64,000 bases of DNA, taken from contig NZLU01000023.1 of NCBI GenBank assembly GCA_002692725.1, forward strand, positions 310,001 through 374,000, in the 5' to 3' direction. Position 1 is the first letter of the stretch. Each line of letters opens with the position of its first letter. The notes below the pieces were generated by a model. It ran no database searches. It worked only from the letters and a program-made list of their open reading frames with translations, and had not been told where the DNA came from. Source of the stretch: Ponticaulis sp. GTDB taxonomy: Bacteria > Pseudomonadota > Alphaproteobacteria > Caulobacterales > Hyphomonadaceae. Shown in pieces: positions 27,444 to 34,133 of this stretch. The translations under genes were made by a program, and so were the position numbers.

Positions 27444-27532
27444 GTCCTTTGAATCCTCCCTTTATGAGTCCACGCCTTTTTCGGGTGCGTGTGTGCTCTG
27501 TTTCTCATTCTGTCCGAAATCTCGTTCCAAAA

Positions 27533-27546
27533 TGACTAAAAAGTCA
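27533..27546. promoter_or_regulatory. Operator A, copy 5 (TonB receptor 2 promoter)
   Basis: TGACTAAAAAGTCA, identical to copies 4 and 7, 90 bp upstream of the receptor start. Read toward the receptor, the site provides a TTGACT hexamer that may be the -35 element. Confidence 0.75.
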
Positions 27547-27808
27547 ATAATGTAAAATGATCGACTCGGCAACATTCCATTTTGGAGGGAGGATTTTCGA
27601 TCTTCAGATAGAAAAAATGGGAAATATGGGCAGGGCACGGCATTTCTTCCCCGAAGGACTCTAAGTGAAAAATGCCATTAAATTTTCATAATAATATTTA
27701 GACCGGGGATTTTCGTATCAGGCTTTGAGCTCGGTGCGATTTCTGAAATACTAAAATGAGATTCAGGCGTAGCAGTCAGATTATTTGCTCAGTAAGTGAG
27801 ATAAAGAA
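27547..27808. other. AT-rich intergenic gap between TonB 2 and TetR 2
   Basis: No gene is visible. The sequence is notably AT-rich (for example around 27660-27710) and should hold the TetR 2 promoter. No further A or B operator and no clear terminator were seen in it. Confidence 0.5.
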
Positions 27809-28486
27809 TTGAAAAGAAAACGTTTTTCAAAAAGAGGTGAAACCCGGTCGGCGCTGGTTGCTGCAGGACACAAGCTGTTTTCTGAAAAGCCCGTAGACGC
27901 CGTGGCGATCGATGACATTGTTGAAGAAGCAGGCGTCGCCAAAGGTAGCTTTTACAATCATTTCAAAGAGAAAAACGATATCTTGATGGCCGTTCGCAAA
28001 GAGGTCAGAGAGAATATCAATATACAGGTCAATGAAATAAATTCTGGTGTTGAAGATCCAGCAGTTCGTGTTGCGCGTGCATTGTCTGTTTATTATCGAT
28101 TGACTGTCGATGATCCAAATATTGTTTCAATTATTCTTCATCGGGACGCGAATGTCGGGAATGCGATTGCTCTTGAGGTCAATCAGGGCGCGTTGGAGGA
28201 TGCCCGCGAAGGTGTTTCTTCGGGGAGATTCGCGGTTCCTTCAGCTGAAAGCGCCGCGCATTTTATTGTCGGAACGGGTTATGCTGGAATGGTGAGTATG
28301 GTAAGTGACCAAAACGTCAGCTTGGTTGCCTCACTCGCCCGGCATCTGATTTTGCTGGTCCTTCGTGGGTTGGGTCTGGAAACAGATGAAGCCACCAGTA
28401 TCGCTGCCATAGCTGTCGAACAGATCATTCGAGGGCAGGGAAGTGGCAATGCAAATGACCAGACGGACGATGTTGGGGGCGAGTAG
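27809..28486 (+). CDS. TetR-family regulator 2
   Basis: 225 residues beginning at TTG. The HTH (about residues 10-56) includes IDDIVEEAGVAKGSFYNHFKEKNDIL; the remainder is an all-helical ligand domain. It lies between TonB receptor 2 and the amidohydrolase gene, whose start it overlaps by 38 bp. Because it is the TetR gene nearest the operator A sites, it is the favoured candidate to bind them. This is an inference from position, and TetR 3 is the alternative. Confidence 0.85.
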   Translation: MKRKRFSKRGETRSALVAAGHKLFSEKPVDAVAIDDIVEEAGVAKGSFYNHFKEKNDILMAVRKEVRENINIQVNEINSGVEDPAVRVARALSVYYRLTVDDPNIVSIILHRDANVGNAIALEVNQGALEDAREGVSSGRFAVPSAESAAHFIVGTGYAGMVSMVSDQNVSLVASLARHLILLVLRGLGLETDEATSIAAIAVEQIIRGQGSGNANDQTDDVGGE

Positions 28487-29519
28487 CGCCGCATTACTTG
28501 CGTCCAAAACAAGCGAAGCGCAGACGGGCGTCACTCCGGGGCGATCAGCGACCATTGATGTGCACGCACACTTCTTACCCGAGATTTACTCAGACGCATT
28601 AGCGTCGGCTGGTTTGAAGTTGCTCGATGGCGGTATGCCAGTTCCGAAATGGTCGGAGGATCTGGCTCTGGCCACAATGGATCAGGTTGGCATCTCTGGT
28701 GCGTTGTTGTCAGTCTCTTCGCCATTCCTGTCGTTTCTGAATTCCGAAGACGAAGCCCGGCGCAGTCGTGCGATTAATATCGAGGCTTCAAAGATCCGGG
28801 ATCGTCACCCCAACCGGTTTGGTGGACTCGCCATTCTGCCGTTGTCAGATCTGACGGCGGCGATGGAAGAACTGAAGTTCGCGCTCGATACACTAGAGCT
28901 GGACGGGGTTGCGATCCCGACAAATATTGGTGGTGAGTATCTGGGACATGAAAGGTTTCGGCCATTGTTGGCTGAATTGAACGCGCGCCGCGTTACCACG
29001 TTCGTGCACCCGACCTCGCCATGCTGTTTCGAGGCCTTCAATCTGGGCTTGCCCGCGCCCATGCTGGAGTTTCCATTTGAGACCACGCGTGCAGTAACGG
29101 ATCTGGTACTCTCAGGACGCATCGCGGAATTTTCTGATATCGAGTTTATTCTTCCGCATGCAGGTGGGACTTTGCCCTACTTGGCGCAGCGAATTGCCGC
29201 GATTGGCCAATTGCCAGTCGTCGGGCCAAAACAGCTGGCAGCGCCCGAAACGTTGAAAGCGCTCGCCTCTATGAACTATGATCTCGCACTGTCGGCGACG
29301 CCGGCGCAATATGGCGCCCTTCGTCAACTCGTGCCTGTGACCAACATTCTCTATGGTTCGGATTTTCCATTCACGCCAGCGCCCGCCGTTGCAGCAGCCG
29401 ATATGGCGATCGATCAACTCGGACTGAATGACGAAGAGGCCCGCCAGATCAGGTCAGGGAATGCGTCGCGACTGTTTCCTGGTTTTGCAGGACGTTGCTG
29501 CGGGGCACACGCTCACTGA
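28449..29519 (+). CDS. Tat-exported amidohydrolase (ACMSD-like)
   Basis: 356 residues. The N-terminus MTRRTMLGASSAALLASK is a twin-arginine signal. The metal-dependent amidohydrolase-2 fold follows: HAHF (about residue 40) for the first metal ligands, FVHPTSP, LPHAGGTLPY and YGSDFPFTP with the Asp. Relatives decarboxylate aromatic acids (ACMSD, gamma-resorcylate decarboxylase) or hydrolyse lactones such as meta-cleavage lactone products. Most of those are cytoplasmic, so export is unusual. It overlaps the TetR 2 gene by 38 bp and shares its transcript. A GTG two codons upstream is an alternative start. Confidence 0.8.
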   Translation: MQMTRRTMLGASSAALLASKTSEAQTGVTPGRSATIDVHAHFLPEIYSDALASAGLKLLDGGMPVPKWSEDLALATMDQVGISGALLSVSSPFLSFLNSEDEARRSRAINIEASKIRDRHPNRFGGLAILPLSDLTAAMEELKFALDTLELDGVAIPTNIGGEYLGHERFRPLLAELNARRVTTFVHPTSPCCFEAFNLGLPAPMLEFPFETTRAVTDLVLSGRIAEFSDIEFILPHAGGTLPYLAQRIAAIGQLPVVGPKQLAAPETLKALASMNYDLALSATPAQYGALRQLVPVTNILYGSDFPFTPAPAVAAADMAIDQLGLNDEEARQIRSGNASRLFPGFAGRCCGAHAH

Positions 29520-30174
29520 CTGGGAGCTGACGCAGGAATTCTTCGGTCGTTTGTGTTGAGATGCGCTGAGCTTCAGGTCTCTTCAGGCCCAGTGTGGTCA
29601 ACATCAACAGCAGAACCTCCTGAGCGATCATCGCAGTCTCCGAATTCGATTGAGAGATCAGGACGCGCTGGATCAACGCTCCTGCACCGCCCAGTAGCAA
29701 GAATAACGCGCTCTCCACATCATTGATTCGGAAGCGTCCGCTGATCATGCCGTCCGAGATGTCTGCTTCAAGACCGCTATTGCCCTGCGCGATTGCCAGG
29801 GATTTGAACCAATACCGGTTCAGAAATCTGAAGCGGTCGGGCTCAATCATCGCCATTCGGACATACACTGCCATGCCTCGAACAATCCGTTTTGCAGGGT
29901 CTGGTTCGTCGGCGTTTGCTTCATCGACGCGGATTTCGATCATGCGGATCGAATTTCGCCACGCTTCATCGATCAGTGCCTCGATATCGAGGAAATGATG
30001 GGCGAATGTCTGTTTGGAGATGCTGGCCGCCTCGGTGACCATGTCGACAGTGACGGCTTCAGCGCCATGCAGGCTGAGTAGGCTCATGCCAACATCAAGC
30101 AAGCGCTCATGCGTCTTTTGCCAGCGTTTATCTGACTTCGGGGCGGGATGCCCTTTTTTCCTGCTGACCATCAA
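29449..30174 (-). CDS. TetR-family regulator 3
   Basis: 241 residues. The HTH is at about residues 22-70, containing VDMVTEAASISKQTFAHHFLDIEAL, with a less typical helix than TetR 1 and 2. A long C-terminal helical domain ends in a polar tail. It is transcribed downstream of sulfatase 2 on the same strand. Its 3' end overlaps the convergent amidohydrolase gene by 71 bp. Its target is unknown; it may control sulfatase 2 or the shared A operators. Confidence 0.82.
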   Translation of the reverse strand: MMVSRKKGHPAPKSDKRWQKTHERLLDVGMSLLSLHGAEAVTVDMVTEAASISKQTFAHHFLDIEALIDEAWRNSIRMIEIRVDEANADEPDPAKRIVRGMAVYVRMAMIEPDRFRFLNRYWFKSLAIAQGNSGLEADISDGMISGRFRINDVESALFLLLGGAGALIQRVLISQSNSETAMIAQEVLLLMLTTLGLKRPEAQRISTQTTEEFLRQLPVSERVPRSNVLQNQETVATHSLT

Positions 30175-30237
30175 CGACTCTCAGAGATCAAACCGTTCTT
30201 CAGACTAATTCATTCATTCGCTGAAAAACAATCGCCA

Positions 30238-30260
30238 GTCTGGGCGCCAACGCCTCAGAC
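30238..30260 (-). terminator. Possible hairpin after sulfatase 2
   Basis: GTCTGGGCG with CGCC(T)CAGAC can form a 9-bp stem with one bulge and a 4-nt loop, about 90 bp after the sulfatase 2 stop. A T-rich stretch follows only after about 8 bases, so this is a weak terminator call. Confidence 0.3.
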
Positions 30261-30351
30261 ATCAATATTATCAAGACAAACGTCTCGGAGGTCGATTTGC
30301 TGTTCCTCAAACCGATGCGGCACAAAATTGCTGTCTAAAGTCATGCTGATG

Positions 30352-31809
30352 TCAGTCCGTCACGTGGAAATGGTCAGCCAGCATCTCGCCTGTATAGCCG
30401 TGCGTATTCGCTGCCGGGTCGAGCGGCAGCATACTTGCCTCCCATTCCTCATATTGCATTTTGAGCTCGGCGAACTTTTCCGGATAGCGCCCAATCAGAT
30501 TGGCTCTTTCTTTTGGGTCTTCTTCAACATTGAAGAGGTAGGAAACATCTGCAATCTTCAGATATTTCCAGTCGCCTGACCGCAAGGCTTTCTGATCAAG
30601 ATTCATATACCTGAAATAGACATCTCTTGGCGCTGGCGCAGCGCCTTTCAGGGCGTCCGTCAAATCAATACCATCTGACGGGAAATCAGGGTCAGGTCTC
30701 GCTGACCCCGCGTGAAGAAGTGTCGGCATCATATCCATGCTCATCGTCACTTGCTGGCTGACGCTGCTGGGTTCGATCACGCCGGGCCAGCGGACAATCA
30801 TTGGTACTCTAAGGCCGCCTTCCAGCAATTCCGTCTTGATGCCACTGAAAGGCCAGGTGTCAGCGAACCGCTCTCCGCCATTGTCCGATGTGAAGACGAT
30901 AATGGTTTCATCCTCAATTCCGAGTTCCTGAAGTTTGGAGATCACGCGAGCAATCTGCTGGTCCATTGAAACGACCATTTCTGCATAGGTCTCAAGCGAG
31001 CCGCCATCGAGGTGCACCAGCCCATATGGCCCTGCATCTTTGATGCGTTCTGACTCCGCTCGGTCATCTGGCCCTTCCCAGGGCCAATGTGGTGCGGTGA
31101 AATGCAGGCTCAGAAAGAAGGGTTTGTCATTCTGGCTCATTTCGTCGATCAGCTCGACCGACCGATCACCGAAAAGCTCAGTCAGATAAGCCGTCTCATG
31201 AATTTCCGTTTCGCCATCCCAGAGATCATTCTGTCCCATCATGGATTCGTGTCGGAAATAGTCGACAGACCCGCCTCTGACACCCCAGAAGTGATCATAG
31301 CCGCTTTTCAGCGGGCCATAATCGGGCAGAGCACCGAGATGCCATTTGCCGACCAATGCGGTCTGATAGCCTGCTTTTCGAAGCTGGCCCGGCAGTGTGG
31401 GGTGCGAGGGTGGCAGGCCGACTTTCCGGGACGTAAGTGGCTCTTCCAGCCCAACTGGAAGGCGATACTGGTAACGGCCGGTAATAAGCGCGGTCCTGGT
31501 CGCTGAACAGACAGGCGAGTTCGAATAGGCCTGCATGAAACGCATGCCTGTTTCAGCAAGGGAATCGATAGCTGGTGTCTGGTATTCGCGTCGTCCATAA
31601 CAGGAGACATCAGCATAACCGAGGTCATCAGCCATGATGAAAATGATGTTTGGCTGCTTTCGTCCGGCATTTAGATCAGATGACGGCGCAGGGGCTCCGG
31701 ATGCAGAATAGACTTCGCCTGACAAACCAGCAGCGCATCCGGCTAGAGTGAGTGCGGACACGCCCAGCAAAAGACGACGGCGACTCAAGCCCAAATCAGC
31801 TTTGCTCAT
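30352..31809 (-). CDS. Exported sulfatase 2 (lipoprotein, CSATR motif)
   Basis: 485 residues. The N-terminus has a twin-arginine motif, SRRRLLLG, and a lipobox, LAGC (Cys at residue 25), indicating a Tat-exported lipoprotein. The metal site MADDLGYAD is at about 59-67. The formylglycine position is CSATR (Cys101), with Ala in place of the usual Pro. GKWHLGALPDYGPLKSGYDHF and FTSDNGG are further sulfatase motifs. It would cleave a sulfate ester in the periplasm. It is preceded by operator A copy 6 and lies in the same regulon as the dioxygenase operon. Confidence 0.87.
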   Translation of the reverse strand: MSKADLGLSRRRLLLGVSALTLAGCAAGLSGEVYSASGAPAPSSDLNAGRKQPNIIFIMADDLGYADVSCYGRREYQTPAIDSLAETGMRFMQAYSNSPVCSATRTALITGRYQYRLPVGLEEPLTSRKVGLPPSHPTLPGQLRKAGYQTALVGKWHLGALPDYGPLKSGYDHFWGVRGGSVDYFRHESMMGQNDLWDGETEIHETAYLTELFGDRSVELIDEMSQNDKPFFLSLHFTAPHWPWEGPDDRAESERIKDAGPYGLVHLDGGSLETYAEMVVSMDQQIARVISKLQELGIEDETIIVFTSDNGGERFADTWPFSGIKTELLEGGLRVPMIVRWPGVIEPSSVSQQVTMSMDMMPTLLHAGSARPDPDFPSDGIDLTDALKGAAPAPRDVYFRYMNLDQKALRSGDWKYLKIADVSYLFNVEEDPKERANLIGRYPEKFAELKMQYEEWEASMLPLDPAANTHGYTGEMLADHFHVTD

Positions 31810-31879
31810 ATTTCCTCCAGAAATTTCTTTCGATGCCGACCTGTTTCCGCCATCTCTTTTAGTGCAGAGAAATACAAAA

Positions 31880-31893
31880 TGACCAAATAGTCA
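31880..31893. promoter_or_regulatory. Operator A, copy 6 (sulfatase 2 promoter)
   Basis: TGACCAAATAGTCA, ending 71 bp from the sulfatase 2 start. On the coding strand it supplies TTGACT. Confidence 0.65.
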
Positions 31894-31970
31894 ATTTTGA
31901 TGTTTAGGGCTTGTCTTCGTTTGACCGCTAGGGCGCATGTTATGATACGCGTCCTCGTTCAGAGGTGCGC

Positions 31971-32618
31971 TCAGATAAATCCAAGGCTTTTGAGGTCGGC
32001 CTGCTCTCTTCCTGTCACGGATTGAACTGACGGTCTTTTCTCAACATTTGCCGAATGTCTCTGGATCGCGGGGAAGGCGGATAGGTCGAGGCCGCCTCGT
32101 TGTGCGGTTGTGTAGTTCCAGTTGAGATACACATCGATGATGGACCAGTCCTCCCCAAACCAGAATTTCTGGTTCTTGAACCGGGTCTCGAGTTCCTGAA
32201 GCACAGGCTGATAGTATTCAATCCCGAGTGCCTGGATGGCGGATGTGTCTTCAGCTTTGCTAAACCGCGCGGGGGCTCGGATCATCCGCGTCATTGGATG
32301 AAGAGTAGCGCTACACCAGATCAGATCTTGCAATGGCTCATTGTCGCCGAGTGCCTGTCCGAAATTTGGTAAGAGTTGAGCATCCGGAAACTGTTGATGA
32401 AGATGGGCCAGGATAGAGCCGTTTTCCGTCAGTAGTTTTTCGCCCACCTGAAGCGCTGGCACCTTACCGCGCGAATTGATCTTCAGATATTCTGCCCAGT
32501 TTGGCGGATCAAGAAAATTGACCAACTTCGCGTCATAAGCGATCCCCGTTTCTTCCAAAGCGACCATGGTCACCCGCGCACAGGTCAGCGGCATGTAATA
32601 TAGAGTGAGCTCGTTCAT
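31971..32618 (-). CDS. Glutathione S-transferase
   Basis: 215 residues. The N-terminal thioredoxin-like domain (LTLYYMPLTCARVTMVALEE, with the cis-Pro region in SRGKVPALQVGEKLLTENGSI) is followed by the all-helical C-terminal domain. It uses glutathione to conjugate, dehalogenate or isomerise an intermediate. Maleylpyruvate-type isomerisation is possible in a ring-cleavage setting, but the sequence is not decisive. Operator A copy 7 lies 85 bp upstream, so it is co-regulated with the dioxygenase operon. Confidence 0.85.
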   Translation of the reverse strand: MNELTLYYMPLTCARVTMVALEETGIAYDAKLVNFLDPPNWAEYLKINSRGKVPALQVGEKLLTENGSILAHLHQQFPDAQLLPNFGQALGDNEPLQDLIWCSATLHPMTRMIRAPARFSKAEDTSAIQALGIEYYQPVLQELETRFKNQKFWFGEDWSIIDVYLNWNYTTAQRGGLDLSAFPAIQRHSANVEKRPSVQSVTGREQADLKSLGFI

Positions 32619-32702
32619 GCGCTTCCATCCTATTGGTTTTGGCCAGGGTTCAGTTTGCGCTGTAGCGCCGATTAAACTGAAGAGTTGGAGTGTTCGACCT
32701 AA

Positions 32703-32716
32703 TGACTAAAAAGTCA
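32703..32716. promoter_or_regulatory. Operator A, copy 7 (GST promoter)
   Basis: TGACTAAAAAGTCA, identical to copies 4 and 5, ending 84 bp upstream of the GST start. Confidence 0.75.
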
Positions 32717-32812
32717 AATTCTGCGTTCACCTGACAGAAAACGCCTTTGCAAGCGCGCTGAACGGTCTGAATCACAATGGGAGTGTTTGTCGTCGATTTC
32801 GGAATTTCGAAG

Positions 32813-32909
32813 AAAACAGAGACGGGTCCTAACGCGAAAAACCCGCGATAACGCGGGCATCCTACAAATGCAGAAGGGGTGTTTCAATTTTCAGGTAATT
32901 CTCTGGCGG
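32813..32909. repeat. 97-bp repeat, right copy (tRNA-Arg trailer)
   Basis: Ungapped match to 5986-6082, with about 78 of 97 identical. It holds the terminator and the 3' trailer of tRNA-Arg and runs into the CCA and discriminator of the tRNA. Confidence 0.75.
32837..32857 (-). terminator. Terminator of tRNA-Arg
   Basis: A 6-bp stem CCCGCG/CGCGGG (32842-32847, 32852-32857) with an ATAA loop. Read on the minus strand it is followed by five T. Confidence 0.8.
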
Positions 32910-32980
32910 ACTGGGGAGGATTCGAACCCCCGACCCCTTGGTTCGTAGCCAAGTACTCTATCCAACTGAGCTACCAGTCC
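32904..32980 (-). tRNA. tRNA-Arg (anticodon ACG)
   Basis: 77 nt including an encoded CCA. The acceptor stem is GGACTGG/CCAGTCC, the D-arm GCTC...GAGT and the T-arm GGGGG-TTCGAAT-CCTCC. The anticodon stem CTTGG/CCAAG holds the loop CTACGAA, giving anticodon ACG (Arg, A34 normally modified to inosine). The discriminator is G. It is read leftwards into the accessory region and ends at the 97-bp repeat. Confidence 0.95.
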
Positions 32981-33082
32981 GCGCCGAGAAGAGTTGGGCT
33001 GAATACCCAAACCGCCTGCCGAAAGCAAGCGCTGAAACTGAAAAAAGCATAATTTCCTGACGAAAAGATTTATCCCAAGGGA

Positions 33083-34066
33083 TCAGGTCTTGTCGGCTTC
33101 GTAAACGCCGCGGGCGATCGCGCGCGCAAGTGTCGATGCGGCAAGCTCTCCAAGGCGCGCAATCAGGAGCGGTCTTGGCGCGCTGGCGGGCTTTTCACCG
33201 GTTGAGAGACCAAAGACCACATCGCCGTCAAAGGGCGCAAATACGGGGCGGATGGCCCGCGCCATTCCCGCGACCGCCATATCGGCCAGCCTCTGGGTTT
33301 CAGACGGGGTGAGGTCTGCATCAGTTGCGACGATGGCGATGGTGGTATTGGTGCCGGGCGCGGGATTGAGCTTGGCCGCGCCCCAGTCTTCCGGGTCGAA
33401 TGCGAAGCTGTCAGGGAAGGGGAGGCCACCAAACTCGGCGCCCACTTCATACGGCGCGGCCCAATAGGCCTCGCTGCCGGGCACAGTGACAGAACCAAAA
33501 CAATTCACGGCCACCATTGCGCCCACTGTATATCCATCATCAGTCACCATGCTGGCCGAGCCGAGCCCGCCTTGTCTCGACCCGGCCAGCGCGCCATATC
33601 CTGCGCCAGCGCGCCCGAGCGCGAAGGTCTGACCGGCCTTCGACAGCGCGTCGCGGCCCAGCCGGTTATAAGGTGGCTCAGCGCCCCAGGACTTATCCCC
33701 GCCATTGGCCAGATCATAGAGAATCGCAGAGGGAATCACCGGGCTGCGTGGCACGCCAGGCGCATCGCGCAGCGCAAAGCCTTTGCCTTGCGCCCCCAAT
33801 TCTGCCGCTACGCCATCCGCTGCGGCCAGCCCGTAAACAGAACCGCCGGACAGCACGATGGCGTCGACTTCATCGACCAGCGTTCCGAGCTTCAGCGCGT
33901 CGGTTTCGCGCGTCCCCGGACCGCCACCAGCCACATGCACGGCACAGACGGCGCGCTGCGCAGGCACCACAACGCTCACACCGGTCTGACTGCCTGTATC
34001 TTCAGCATTTCCGACTGTCAGGCCTGCAATGTCCGTTATCAGATTTTCTCGTCCGGGTTTTGCCAT
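33083..34066 (-). CDS. P1-family (S58) peptidase, DmpA/BapA-like
   Basis: 327 residues. The N-terminal nucleophile-type fold is unmistakable in AGGGPGTRETD and IVLSGGSVYGLAAADGV. Cleavage to expose the active-site residue is expected at GGLGSASMV (about residue 173). Family members release N-terminal D-amino acids, beta-amino acids or other blocked residues. There is no signal peptide, so it is cytoplasmic. It is divergent from gamma-glutamyltransferase with a 67-bp gap. Confidence 0.87.
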   Translation of the reverse strand: MAKPGRENLITDIAGLTVGNAEDTGSQTGVSVVVPAQRAVCAVHVAGGGPGTRETDALKLGTLVDEVDAIVLSGGSVYGLAAADGVAAELGAQGKGFALRDAPGVPRSPVIPSAILYDLANGGDKSWGAEPPYNRLGRDALSKAGQTFALGRAGAGYGALAGSRQGGLGSASMVTDDGYTVGAMVAVNCFGSVTVPGSEAYWAAPYEVGAEFGGLPFPDSFAFDPEDWGAAKLNPAPGTNTTIAIVATDADLTPSETQRLADMAVAGMARAIRPVFAPFDGDVVFGLSTGEKPASAPRPLLIARLGELAASTLARAIARGVYEADKT

Positions 34067-34133
34067 TGGCTGCCTTTCTCATCTCAAACCAAGGTGTATG
34101 GTGCGGGCTCAATTACGCCAAGGACCAATTCAT

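Noticed and set aside
28306..28319. TGACCAAAACGTCA resembles operator A
   Set aside because: It lies inside the TetR 2 coding region, with no gene start nearby in the right position, and its inner bases depart from the other copies.
6083..32900. Integrase, transposase or CRISPR array in the accessory region
   Set aside because: No recombinase motif, IS inverted repeats with target duplication, or regularly spaced repeats were seen.
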